64,000 nt of DNA from Toxoplasma gondii ME49 (lineage: Eukaryota; Apicomplexa; Conoidasida; Eucoccidiorida; Sarcocystidae), in assembly GCF_000006565.2 (NCBI RefSeq), contig NC_031477.1, positions 4,615,137-4,679,136 on the forward strand, given 5' to 3'. The notes below the pieces were generated by a model, which saw only the letters and a program-made list of their open reading frames with translations, did not search any database and was not told the origin of the DNA. The translations under genes were made by a program, and so were the position numbers. This document shows, piece after piece, positions 24,571 to 35,491 of this stretch (position 1 is its first letter; every line of letters starts with the position of its first letter).

Positions 24571-26695
24571 TCTGCCGACTCTGGATTGGTAGGAGGGCAA
24601 GAAGGAAGAACCGCCACCGACGGCGGCAACGAAGGCGAAGAGGAAAGGAGGAGGAAAGGAGGAAAGGGGGAAAGGAGGGAGGGGGGGCAGATGAGGAGAG
24701 AGGATCAGCGAGGCAGCGGCCAGAACGAGGCAGGAAAGGCGGAGTTCATGACCGGAGGAGAAGCAGGAGTGAGTGCGGGAAGTCGCAGGTGGAGAGGAGA
24801 GACCGAAGAGAGAAAACAAGGGCAAGAAAGCGAGGCAGAGACAGAACAGAGGAGCTCATGCGACGGAAAACAGACACACACCGTTCAGGAGGGGGACAGA
24901 GGGACCAGTGGATACACCAAAAGCGGGTCTCGAAACCTGACAATGACACGGAGGTGTCGAGAAGCGTATTCAAAAAAGCAACGCAGCAGAAACAGAAGTT
25001 TTTTTTTGAATGTCGAGGTTTCGAAGAGAGCTGCACTCCGAGGGAAAAGGACTCTCTGCGAGACTGGATCTCACCAGTCGTGGGAAGACTTGGGGTGCAT
25101 GTGGACTTGCACGGTGGCTGAAGAAACGAGATATTTGCAAAGAGATCTCTCGTCTTTCGCGACGCTGGGAAGAACCGCCCGCAGAACGCAGGCCAACCAA
25201 GAGAGGACGCGCAGACGGAGAAGTCGAGGTGCTCCCTCTCTCCAGCTCTGTCTGGACAGGCGGCGGTCTTGGATTCGGTGAAGCCACCCTCTACAAGAAA
25301 GAATGGAACTGGAAGAGGCGCGAAACGAAGGGTCTTCTCTCCCCTCTTGGGCGTAACGCAGACGAAGCAAAGGACAAGAAAGACACCGGCGTCACATGGC
25401 CGTCGCGCGCTCCCGGCGAAAAGGGAGAGAGGCGGGGGGCGGAGGTGAATCCCGAGGCGAACAGAAGCTTCCCCTGGGATAAACTGTTCACACATGTGTG
25501 GATGTGAAGGAGAGATTCGCAAAAGCAAAAATGCACGAGCTGGAAGGCAAACGGGGGCAACGGTGTGAAAGCGATGCACGGATCCCGGGAGAGAGCAGCC
25601 GAGTCAAGGCGAATCCTGGCGGCTGTCAGGGACGGCGACGCGGAGGGAGAAAAACGAAGAAGAGGAAACCGAGACACGGGCGAGATTCCACAGTGAGACA
25701 CACCTCGAGAAGCTCTTCTGACAGCCGCAAATGCGTTCATTTTCAGCTCCCTGGACTCCTTCGTCCCCCTGAGCAGAAGCCGTTCGGGGCCGCCGCGCGC
25801 GTTGCCCGCTGCATGCATGCAGCACATGCGAGGAAAGCCGGAAAAAGCTAAGGCGCCCGCGAGATACACGGAAAGGAAACAGGCAGTGCAGGGAAGGACA
25901 CAAGTGTGGCTTCCGAATCGAAAAATCGTCTATTTCCACGCGGAAGGCATTTGGGTCGCGGCACACGCTGGGCGGCGGACCACGGTTCAGTGGACGTGCA
26001 CTGCAAAGAGTCAAGAAGGCTGACAAAACCGACCGCGTCTTCTGTCAGTTGCTTCTCATAAAGTCAGCGTGCCGCAGCTGGGCAGACATATCTGAAAAGC
26101 GTGTGGTCAACTCTTTGTTTTCTTGACTCGTGGGAAACGCAAAAACGAACGGAGGACGGGCAAGTTCCTTCGTTCGCGTCCGTTCCCCGTCAGCCTCAGA
26201 GATTGACCAGCACCGCGGAGGAGGTCGCAGCGACAGCGCGACGGCAAGCAACTTGCGCGAGTTCTTCATCCTGCTCTGCTCCTCTCTCCCACTGTTTTCC
26301 GTCTAAGTCTCCTTCTGCGCTCGCATATTTCTCGTCGCTGACGCATATCGACGCCTCGCGCAGCGAACTGATCGGCGCGGTCTTCCAGGTGCCAGCTCTC
26401 TCTGGTCGCTGTGTGTCAGATCAGAGGCAGCGACGGCCTTTGGAAGGATACACGCAGCAGGTGAATTTGAGAAATCCAGAAGGAGGACGACGGAAAAAGA
26501 GTTCCAGCAGCATCAGGAGGGAGAAAACGTTGACTGACGCACAGGGGTACGAAAAATCACTTTTCTTGTACGCCAGAATAACAGCACAAGATATTTAGAC
26601 GTTCATCTGTCGCGGACATCTTTAAGACTACCTCGTTTCACCCGTCGTTCTTTTCCTCCCTTGTCTCCTTGGTTCGCTATTTCCAGTCTCAAACC
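24571..26695. other. Shared upstream region between ZNF598-like gene and 26.7-kb gene
   Basis: The two genes here point away from each other, so this 2.1 kb probably holds both promoters and 5'UTRs. I see GA-rich purine tracts (24600-24870), a poly-T run near 25000 and no supportable coding region. The frame at about 26260-26410 (reading SALAYFSSLTHIDASRSELI) is followed by a possible donor and could be an upstream exon of the plus-strand gene, but this is weak. Confidence 0.45.
25810..25822. promoter_or_regulatory. TGCATGCATGCAG motif in divergent promoter
   Basis: Overlapping copies of TGCATGC, a motif reported as enriched in apicomplexan promoters and bound by AP2-type factors. It lies about midway between the divergent gene starts. 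The motif is frequent in this genome (several other GCATGC sites occur in the window), so functional assignment is weak. Confidence 0.25.
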
Positions 26696-27163
26696 ATGTC
26701 GCCTCTCCCGCCTTCCTCGTCGGCGTTCTTCCTCTCTTCCAAAGCTTTCCTGTCGTCTCTTCGCCTGTCTGCTTCCTCTCTCGGTCGTCCCCCCCCTCGC
26801 CTCTCTTTTCGCTCTTTCTCTTCTTCCTCTACGTCTCCGTCTTCTTCTTCATCCTCGTCCTCTCCTGCTTCCGCTCCCTCTCCCCCTTCGTCATCCTCTT
26901 CGTCTCGGTCCTCCGCGTCGCCAGGAGGGAGACACCGGCTGGTGCTCCCGCCTGACTTGCCGAAAGGCATGAAGGGATCTCACGGATTTCTTGACGGCAA
27001 CTCCGCCCTCGCAGCCGCAGTCGAGGCTGCGCTCGACAAGCCGTCCAGGACGAAGCGCGTAGCGGGGAAGGAGATCAGCGGGAAGGACTACTCCAGACTC
27101 ATGGTCCCCAAACAGAGAAAGAAGAAAACCAAACACACGGGCGGGCAAAACGTCACCTACTGA
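26696..27163 (+). CDS. Small basic protein of unknown function, possible organelle-targeted
   Basis: A 155-residue single-exon frame. The N-terminal half (residues 1-80) is rich in Ser, Arg, Leu and Pro without acidic residues (MSPLPPSSSAFFLSSKAF...LSFRSFSSS), which looks like a mitochondrial presequence followed by a Ser/Pro spacer. The C-terminal half is denser and more conserved-looking: RLVLPPDLPKGMKGSHGFLDGN, an Ala-rich helix, then DYSRLMVPKQRKKKTKHTGG and a terminal NVTY. The basic tail recalls organellar ribosomal or RNA-binding proteins, but I cannot name a family. The ATG has A at -3. An upstream exon is possible. Confidence reflects coding status, not function. Confidence 0.6.
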   Translation: MSPLPPSSSAFFLSSKAFLSSLRLSASSLGRPPPRLSFRSFSSSSTSPSSSSSSSSPASAPSPPSSSSSSRSSASPGGRHRLVLPPDLPKGMKGSHGFLDGNSALAAAVEAALDKPSRTKRVAGKEISGKDYSRLMVPKQRKKKTKHTGGQNVTY

Positions 27164-30100
27164 CTTGTCCGCGACCTCTCCACGAGGGTGCATGCGCGAT
27201 GTCTGTACACTTGGACTGGGTCTACCTGCTCCCTTCCGCAAGTGGGCGCCTCTGTATTGGTGCTGTCTTTTCGAGTCTCTCTTCGCGCGTCCACGCTTGT
27301 GTGTCCAAACAGCATGTAAGCAAAGGCGGGCGTGACTGTGGGCGTCTTGCGGGGCGAATCCGGAAAGGCCAGAAAGCAGAGAAGAGGAAAAAAATGCGCG
27401 ACGTCATGGTGTTTCACCAGTGCAACCGCGAACCGAACCGCAGGGAAACAACGTCTCCTGGCTTGTCCGTGACTACACACACATGCGCATGCATGGCCCC
27501 AGATGGACCTCGGAGTCGCCGTCTCTACAGGCCTACACAGATTTCGTACTTTCGAAACTCCGAGCATGTTGTCGCTTTCCTGCTTCTCTTCTCGAGTTGC
27601 TTTTGCAACGCTGTGTGGTCTAAGAATGCCTACACATATGGAGCACACCTTTAGAACAGCTGAATCTTCAGTGCAGCTGAGCTATGCGCTCGGCCTTCTT
27701 CTCGTATGAAACACGAAAGACGCTGAACAAATTTAGATACGCTTTATAAGCATTTATCGTCTCTCTCCAGTGCGTCGTCTCTGCTTCACCTCCTCTCCCC
27801 TCGACCTGCTCGGCGTTGTTTTATCTATTCAGTGTGCGCAGCAAAGTGCTCACCTGAGAGCTGAACTTGTGGTGATTCACTTCCACGGCTAAGGGGGAAC
27901 AATCCTCGATTTTGGCAGACTCTGGTGCGACTGCGAAAATCTTCCTCTGTGAGCCGCAGGGGGGTCTCCATCTCTGAGACAGGATGATTTATGCGTCTGT
28001 TCTGGCGAGTGTCTATGCGACGAGATCGACTCCTGGTTGACATCTCGAAGGTAGCGGATCCAAGGTTTACGCTGTTGGCATGGCTGCGATAGCACTCAGT
28101 ATAGATCCTCTCAATCGCTTTTTCTTCCTGTCGGTGAAGCACGCTTGCTGTGACCGGCGAAAGAACCAAGCCGATGAACAGCGCGACTGCACTCCGTGGA
28201 ACACAGATCTCACAGAACCGTGTTGACGAGAAATCTTGAAGTTAGGAAACCTACCAGTGCGCTCAGAAGCACGCGGCTGCTCCCAGTGCCTCGGTTCTAC
28301 GCATCTCACACCGAAGGAGCAAAAAGTTGTATCCAAGACGCGGAGTTGTAGCGGAGCGGCTATAGCAGCGACAAAATGTAGGAGTGGAATGGGAAACTGT
28401 TTGGAGTTACAGACGGCGATGGAATAGGTCTTTCGCCGTTTCCTCGTTGTGTGGCCAAATGGGTCGTGTCGCAGTAGGGTCACGGAAAAAGGAATAGCAG
28501 AGCAATCATGAAAAACGGTTGAAGACATGTGTACGAGATCCGGCTTCAGGTGTCACGAGACGATCACACGGGTCGGCCGCGACAGCAAAATCTCAGAGAC
28601 TCGAGGACATTTACAGTACGTTTGATGTTCTGTCCAAAGCATGTCAACCGTTTTCTCTCCCCATGTACACTACCGCGTCAGCGTTTCTCCTCTCTGGTAG
28701 AAATGCTGTCGCTCAGTAGTACAAGCAATGACCCGTTTTCACTCGTGAGTGCTTATTGTTTCGGTCGAATGCTGTCATCTCTCAGAAAACGTGCGTTCCG
28801 AGATACTTCTGGAGGAAAAGCGAACAGATGTTGACGGACGGAATTCCCTCGTAGGTGAAGTCTCCATCAGGAGAAACTTGCGGTGGTCATGACGCAGCTG
28901 ACGTCTCGTAGATCAGAGGTGGATTGACTCGAGTTCCCACGCGGTTGGTGCTGCCGCGAGAGAGTTAAACTAAATAGGTTGTTTCATGACTTAAAAGCGT
29001 TAGGGTGACCTGCAACTCCCTTCAGGTCACTGTTTGAGGAAAGCATAGCAGAGGCGGTACGTAATGGCGTATGATACTGAAAGGCCAAACGGCTGTGTTA
29101 CCCATGCTCTGAATATCCCTTTCTTCGTGCATCCTTGTTATCCTCTTTTGTCGTCTGTCTCTCCCATGTTTTCATGCACATCTGTCCTCGTAGCTACCTT
29201 CTTCCGCATCTCACATCTGCCTTCGATTCGTCCTACGCCTATATCTTTATTCGGGGTTCTCGTGTCCGATCGCTCGTGGCTTTTTACAGAATTTGTCACC
29301 AGTAGTTATTCGGGGCCCGCCAACAGCTGCTGTGCAGCAACCAGCAACATTACAGCAGATAGTCGTCGGAGAACGCTGTTCCCCCACTACTGTCAAATCT
29401 GCTTATTTCTTCCGTCTGCTCTTCTGCATTCCGCGTACATGTTTTTCTCTTCTTACCTGAGAACGTTTACGACACTACGAATATGTCGTTTCTCTTGATT
29501 GCTTAACAGGGGAAACAACCAGTAGCCGCACAAGTTACGAAGGAGCAGGTTTGCTGCAGTGTATATCCAATTTGGCCTAGGCCGTACAAGAGGAACGTCT
29601 TGAAACACTAACGACGGATCGTACGGGGAGGGAGAGGCAAAATGAGAAGAAACGGACGGCGAATGAAAGAGCCGGCCTTCACAGGCATACAAAGAATGAA
29701 GAAAACCATGGAAGAAGATGATCACAAAGAGTCGAGACGACGAAGCGAAAGACGTGAAAGAAGGGCACAGAAGAACACGACTTTCAAACACGATACACCT
29801 AGTAGGGAGATGTTTCCATTCATTGGGCAAATGCATAGGTTTTGAACACATTCCCTTCTATACGCGAGCAACATTGACTGCGGGAAATAGAGAATCACAC
29901 GCAAGAAGAGAAAGACGCGAATGAACAAAACGAAAGTGTATTTCTCGACAGAACCAACTGCATAAACAATTCAGTGGCTGATGTTCACCAGTGAACAGTA
30001 ATGGCAAGTTTTCTGTTAGTCATCTCAGCGTCCTTCTGCCGAATGTATCGTTTCTGTAAAGTCTAAGTCATTCAGTGCTTTTTTTTCGTTCCACCGTATC

Positions 30101-31095
30101 GACTTTGTGTAGTCTGTCGCCCTTTTCCATGTTGCTCGTTAGCTCTTACTTCTCACTATTCTTATTTCTCTGTTACGCATTCACCTCTGTTTGCCTCTAT
30201 ACGGCCCTCTATGGAAACACGAAGTCGCCACCGAGCGCCTCTCCCCTGGGAATGCTGATGAGGAGGTAAGTCTACGCTGTTTAATGGGAATGAGATGGAA
30301 CATGAGTGGACGGGAAAAAAGAGAGGCAACGAAGGCGACGGGTGGCACCAGAGGAAGAAAGCCAAGACATCTGCTATTGGTGTTCGGTAGGATGCGAAAG
30401 AGGCCGTCAGAGACCCAGAGATAGAGATTCGAGCGGCAACGAAGCGACAAGGACCCGAGCGAGTCACGCATAGACACAGCACATTAGGCATACACGGAAT
30501 AGTGACGACGCCTCCTTCCCACTCCATCTGCTCGGTCTGCTTAAAAGGTCGGAGCGTATGGCTAGTACGGACGTTAGCTACTCGAATACTTGCGCGACGT
30601 TGCGAAGAAACAAGAAAATGTCTCACTGGCTTTCCAGAACCCTCCAGGCAAACTTGGAATACCCCTCGATGGGACAGGCTACCAGGTCTTCCTGCCAGCG
30701 CGGTTGTAACAAGGCAAACGAACTTGGAGCTGTGCATCCAGACTCTGGGAGGAGAGTGGAGCGGCGTTGATTTGTGAGACTCGTGGAAGAGTCTACACAT
30801 CTGGCATAAGTGGCTTATACGTGCAAGGAGTTGCATCGAAGGAAAAGCTCGTGAGTTACGTGCAGGAAGCAATTGCCATCCGAGGGCCGTTACGGAGACG
30901 ACGGTTCATCGAATCTAGGTTGCTCGTGAGTGACTCTGTGGCACTTGGTGTCCCGGAACAAATTGTTTCACAGAAAAGTGTGGTATTGTCCTTTTCGTCG
31001 GCTCGATGTTTTGTGTGTGTGTGTGTTTGGCACTGTGAGTAATTGCGGCAACGTTGAATATTCTGCATTGTCTTTTACGTTGTAATTTGTCGAGT
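27164..31095. other. Intergenic region upstream of the SRS cluster
   Basis: About 3.9 kb with no gene I can support. It contains a cox3-like numt near 28.0 kb (separate entry). GC content falls compared with 17-27 kb. Open frames such as 29064-29498 and 30162-30872 show no family features. A TG run near 31013-31025 precedes the first SRS copy. Confidence 0.5.
27950..28055 (+). pseudogene. Probable numt, diverged cox3-like fragment
   Basis: The reverse complement of 27955-28051 aligns base by base with 63781-63880 (the cox3-like numt), at roughly 70% identity with one 2-base indel. Landmarks are CCTTC-AGAT, AACCAG, ATAAAT-ATCC and an exact GTCTCAGAGATG. On the minus strand the antisense frame reads INHPVSEMETP versus INNPVSEMITP in the other copy, which also shows the homology. 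The cox3 sense strand is plus here, so the orientation is opposite to the copies at 4.9 and 63.8 kb. Confidence 0.55.
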
Positions 31096-32152
31096 ATGAA
31101 GCGTCGGGTTCGCTTCTTCAACTGCTCCCGGGCGGCACTCGGGTTGGGGGTCGCGGCTTTGTTCGTCGCTTGTCTCAGTGACATTTCGAGGGCTGTCGCA
31201 ACAGAAACGCCGACAATGAGACCCACATGCAAGGAAGAAAAGCAGATGACCACGTGCATGTGCGCAGGTCCTTCTGGTGCAGCCGCGGCAGCGGCCGCGA
31301 AAACAATTGCACTTTGTCCCAGTCGAGTAATGGAATCACTGTTGACTGTTCCACAGATAGTTTCACTGTTGTGCCTTCCGACACAAGTAAGATTTGCATT
31401 GGAGAAGGTCATGACGAAACACTGACGGCGTGTAACAGAAACAAAGTATCCACAATCAAGGAATTTCTGGGCGTGGCGCACGGCACCAACGCACCACAGT
31501 GGACGTCCGACCACGCTCTAACAATTCCAACAGAGCAATTCTCCATAATTGACAAAACCTTATTCGCAGGATGCTTAAGAAAAAGTGGGACCAACCAGGG
31601 CACGAAGGAGTGCTTGGTGCCTGCCAGTGTCAAAGCCAGGGCCTCGGCAGTGAAGAATGGTGTCCTCATTTGCGCCTACGGCACAGAGAGCAACAATACT
31701 GTTTCAGCGGTAACACTGGACGCCAAGAACAACTCTCTGACAATCATCTGTGACACTGAAGGACAGATGCACCCAGAAAAGGATTCCTTGACTGCTTGCC
31801 ACTGCACCAATTCCAACACAGAAAACTGTAAGACCTTGAACCTGAGTTCATGCCGAGCTTCACCGAGAGGTGGTGGACGCCGGTTGACACAGACAGTAAT
31901 GCGTTCAAACTCGTGATTCCAGAGGGAGGCTTTCCTGTTGAGGAAGAAAGGATTGTGTTGGGGTGCACTGAAAACAACAGGGTTCAAGCCTTGAACGGTG
32001 ACGGTGACAACGACACAGCTGTAAAGCTACCGACATGCAAAGTGAGAGTGACACTCACTGCACAACCAGCGGTCTCACAGGCTCCGGCGTTGTCCTTGCT
32101 CGAATTGTTTGTGATGGCTTTCGCTCCGCCTGTCTCTGTCGGCACACACTGA
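31096..32152 (+). pseudogene. SRS surface-antigen copy 1, two frameshifts
   Basis: SRS proteins are GPI-anchored coccidian surface antigens made of two disulfide-bonded SAG domains. This copy starts with an ATG and a signal-like segment (ALGLGVAALFVACLS), then loses frame near 31290-31320, where the SQSSNGITV block continues in another frame. It keeps both domains' cysteines until about 31845. There a deletion of about four bases, relative to the intact paralogues, in the conserved LTEVMP coding block shifts the frame again. The frame in use then stops at 31916, while the C-terminal part (RWWTP...LVIPEGGFP...GPI-like tail) continues in a third frame to 32152. As read it cannot make a full SRS protein. 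The four-base lesion is hard to explain as a homopolymer sequencing error, so a true pseudogene is likely. Confidence 0.8.
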
Positions 32153-34402
32153 ACTGCATCTTAAGCAGTTCTTAAACGTGCGCCCTGTAGCATGCATTTT
32201 GTGCATCACTCGCATTGTGCGTTGTGGTAAACGAGTGAGGTGGAAGTTTGTCGCGGTAAGAGACAAGTCATTTTTCGCCAAATGCTTCTTTGGATTTGTG
32301 ATGAAGCTTGTCCGCTTCACAATGGACAAAGCTTGGTCTGTGCGTCTGATTCAGAACTTCACTTTGTCCTCCAACTGATACCTTCTCTTGAAGGATTTGA
32401 CGAGTCCGCTTGGGAAGTGCAACTGCTTTTAGGTCCTTGTAATACGGCAAAACTCTCTATTGGACGACATCGAAAGTCCACTGGTGTTTCCGGTGCAGCA
32501 GTGCATATATCACTTGTGGTTCTCAAAACCTACTCTTGGACGGCATATGTCCTGGCACTGCTGAGCCACGGGAAGTCAGAGGCCCAAAATGCACCGACAA
32601 GCTCTCACACAGCAACGTGCCAGTGATGCAGCGGCACAGCCGCGTTGAAGTCTTACAGCGTACTCCCAACAATGGTACCTGGTGGATCAGATGGATTCAG
32701 TCATTCGTCCAAACCTCTTTAGAGGCAAATTAATATCCGCTAAGAAGTTGGATAGCATGACAAGTGTTGTTAGTCTTGAGTGGTCGCGGTTTAGAGGAAC
32801 TAATCTCTGTACACGATTATGGCCGCTCCAGCTGTCGCAGAGGACTAGGCATTCATTCTCGGCCACTGTGTCCCCAGACAGGGTGTACCCGAGACGGTTA
32901 GACATCTGTCCTTCCTCCTGATGCTAAGGAGAGATTCAGCTCACTTCTTAGTACACTTCGACGGATGCAGATTTAATTGGCGAGATGCCTTTTTGGAATA
33001 TACAACATCATTACGATCACCTGCGCTGATCCTTCCGCACCGCTCCGGATGCCCTCACCCGACGTTGTCCCACGACAGAATTACTCTTCTGAATCCATGG
33101 AAACATCATATAGTCACCCGACGTGGATGGCAAAGCTGGAAACTTATTTTTGGAGCACTCGATCCGAAACAAACTAAAGCGCGCTTCAAGAGCCCGTGCC
33201 GCGGGGGCTGACAGTCTCCGTCGGACAGAGTTGGCAGAACGGTGCATCCTCCAGCAAAAACTCTATTCGGTTACTGGCGATTGTCTCAGCCAGGCGCTTC
33301 ACCCACCATTATATCGGGACAGTGTATACGCTTTTGCCTGTTCCATAACATGCTGAATCTCATGCAGTCCCTTTGGACCATGACGGAGAGAGAGCGAGTA
33401 CGCACAACTGCGTGATATGCGTCCGTTCCTGACGCCGCTGTAGTGATGTGTAGCACGAAGTTCTATGCATTTCGATGCCTGTAGCGTTGACGGGCACTAT
33501 CTGGAACTCGAACATAACTCAAGACTGCAACGCCGTTGTAAGTGTTGAGTGGGGATTGATCAGGCAACTACACAAGTCACTGTGGTTGGAGGTTCTCACA
33601 CGCAGAGATACAACGTCTTCAAACACCAGTAGCGTTTGAAGGGTATGAACGCGTCATGCTGCATCTGGTGATTCTCCGTGTCATCGTTCCTCTTCATTTT
33701 CTGTTTTTTTCGTTCTTCCTTTCGGGCTGAGAGACGCACACCGGCGAGCTGCACACGCACTGCGGCTGGTGTCATGACATGAAGCGGAACGAGCGAGACG
33801 GCACGGGAACCGAAAAGAAATGGCTGTGAAGTGACGTGGAAGAACAAAAACGCTCTCTTTCTTCTTTTCCACCAGTACGAGGCGCACATGAGCCGACGGT
33901 GATTGGTGAAATCGGGCAGTCAAACTCGTCTGGAACTTCAGTGTTCGGGCGCCACTGTCCGGTCCTTTTTTCGTACGGGCGCGGTTGACGCAGTGGTCGA
34001 TTCACAAGAGCGGAGGCGATTCCGGTCACTGAGCCAGCGGCACTGGTTTAGCTCGCTGAACACAAAGGGAAATGGTAGAGTGGAATGATACTGTTAGGAA
34101 AACCAGGAAATGCGGCTAATGGCAAGGCTGACAGCTCTGCATCGACAAGCCAGTACAGGAGAGGAGGTTTGCAAGCGAGCGGGAGCTCGTCCCAGGTGGG
34201 GGTCGCCACGTGGGTACCAGCAGAGATGGTTACTCTTCTGTCTGCCCAGCGAAGACAAGGCGAAATAGATAGATGTCTCACGACAAAGGTGTACACCACA
34301 GTATATTTCTCTCCTCCCGACTTGTTTCCTTCACAACTGGAATGCTTTGCATTTCAGTAGGTGTTTTCGATACTCATACGCGGCTACTACTTTGTGTGGA
34401 AG
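32153..34402. other. Spacer between SRS copies 1 and 2
   Basis: About 2.25 kb without a supportable gene; short open frames only. The stretch near 32685-32740 contains CAGATGGATTCAGTC, echoed by CAGATGGATTCAATC near 39887 in another spacer, suggesting the spacers descend from the same tandem unit. The SRS 2 promoter should lie at its end. Confidence 0.5.
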
Positions 34403-35491
34403 ATGGTGCGACGGTCTTCGCTCTTTGACAAGTCCAGGGCAGCGGTTGGGCTGGTGGCGGGAGTTCTTCTCTTCGCGGGTCCAAGTCAACTTTGGAATGG
34501 TCTGGTAGATGCGGCCGGACCGACCCCTAGGTGCTCCCAAAGTGGAAAGATTACCCACTGTGTCTGTGAGAAGGCGGCGCAGGACTCAGAGGTCACCCGA
34601 GTGACCGAAGCGGTGACCCCGACCGTATCTCTGTCAGAGGAAAGCAATGGAATCACCATCCAGTGTGATCCAGCCAAATTTACCTTTGTGCCCTCCACTG
34701 AAACGGACGTATGCGTCTGGAAAGACTCCCAAAATACTCTGGCCGTTTGTAACCAGGACACCACGAAAACTTCCATTAAAACCTTTCTTAACCTGGACAC
34801 CGACGACCTTCCCAAGTGGACGACATCCAGCAATGACGGCAGGCACTCCCTTCTCTTTTCCGAACATGCTTTACCTCTAACTGAAAAGAGATTCTACGCT
34901 GGATGTATAAGCACAGGAAGCGGCGAGCGAACGCAGCAGGAGGAGTGCCTGGTGACAGTCAGCGTGAAGGCGAGGACATCGTCAGTCAAAGATGGTGTCC
35001 TCACTTGCGCCTATGGAGCAGAGAGCAACAAGTCTGTTCCAGAAGTCAGACTCAATTCGGCGAACAACTCGCTCACCATCGTGTGCGGCAATGAGGGGAC
35101 GATGCAGCCGACCAAGGAATCTCTAACGGCCTACCAGTGCAGCGGCGCCGAGAACGAAGGCTGTAAAACTGTGAAGCTCACTGAAGTTATGCCCAGATTC
35201 ACATCGAGCTGGTGGGCAGAGGATGAAAAGAACAAGAACGCACCCAAACTGGTGATTCCCGAAGGCGGGTTCCCAGATCAGGAAGAAACGATTCTGCTGG
35301 GATGCACACAAAACAGCCAAACAGCTGCGAAGGAAGCCGAAAGTGGTACAACCCCAGCTGTGGAGCTGCCCAAGTGCAAAGTGAAGGTGACTCTCAGTGC
35401 GCACTCCTCTGCCTCACAAGCATCGAACGTTTCCTTCCTTGGATTGCTTGGTTTGGCACTCACGCCTCTTGTCTTTCTTGGCACATATTGA
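34403..35491 (+). CDS. SRS (SAG1-related) surface antigen, copy 2, intact
   Basis: A 362-residue single-exon SRS protein, expected on the parasite surface in host attachment and immune recognition. The N-terminal signal region is AVGLVAGVLLFAGPSQLW. Domain 1 (about 35-165) has the family pattern of HCVC, IQC, TDVC and AVC cysteines and SNGITIQC. Domain 2 (about 175-320) starts at the FYAGC linker and contains VKARTSSVKDGVLTCAYG, NNSLTIVCGNEG, LTEVMP, SWW and LVIPEGGFP. About 14 cysteines follow the signal. The C terminus is a hydrophobic GPI-attachment signal (FLGLLGLALTPLVFLGTY). I chose the ATG at 34403, not the in-frame upstream one at 34361, because it aligns with the starts of copies 3 and 5. 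Its domain 2 differs clearly from copies 3-5, so it is outside the homogenised set. Specific SRS number not assigned. Confidence 0.93.
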   Translation: MVRRSSLFDKSRAAVGLVAGVLLFAGPSQLWNGLVDAAGPTPRCSQSGKITHCVCEKAAQDSEVTRVTEAVTPTVSLSEESNGITIQCDPAKFTFVPSTETDVCVWKDSQNTLAVCNQDTTKTSIKTFLNLDTDDLPKWTTSSNDGRHSLLFSEHALPLTEKRFYAGCISTGSGERTQQEECLVTVSVKARTSSVKDGVLTCAYGAESNKSVPEVRLNSANNSLTIVCGNEGTMQPTKESLTAYQCSGAENEGCKTVKLTEVMPRFTSSWWAEDEKNKNAPKLVIPEGGFPDQEETILLGCTQNSQTAAKEAESGTTPAVELPKCKVKVTLSAHSSASQASNVSFLGLLGLALTPLVFLGTY

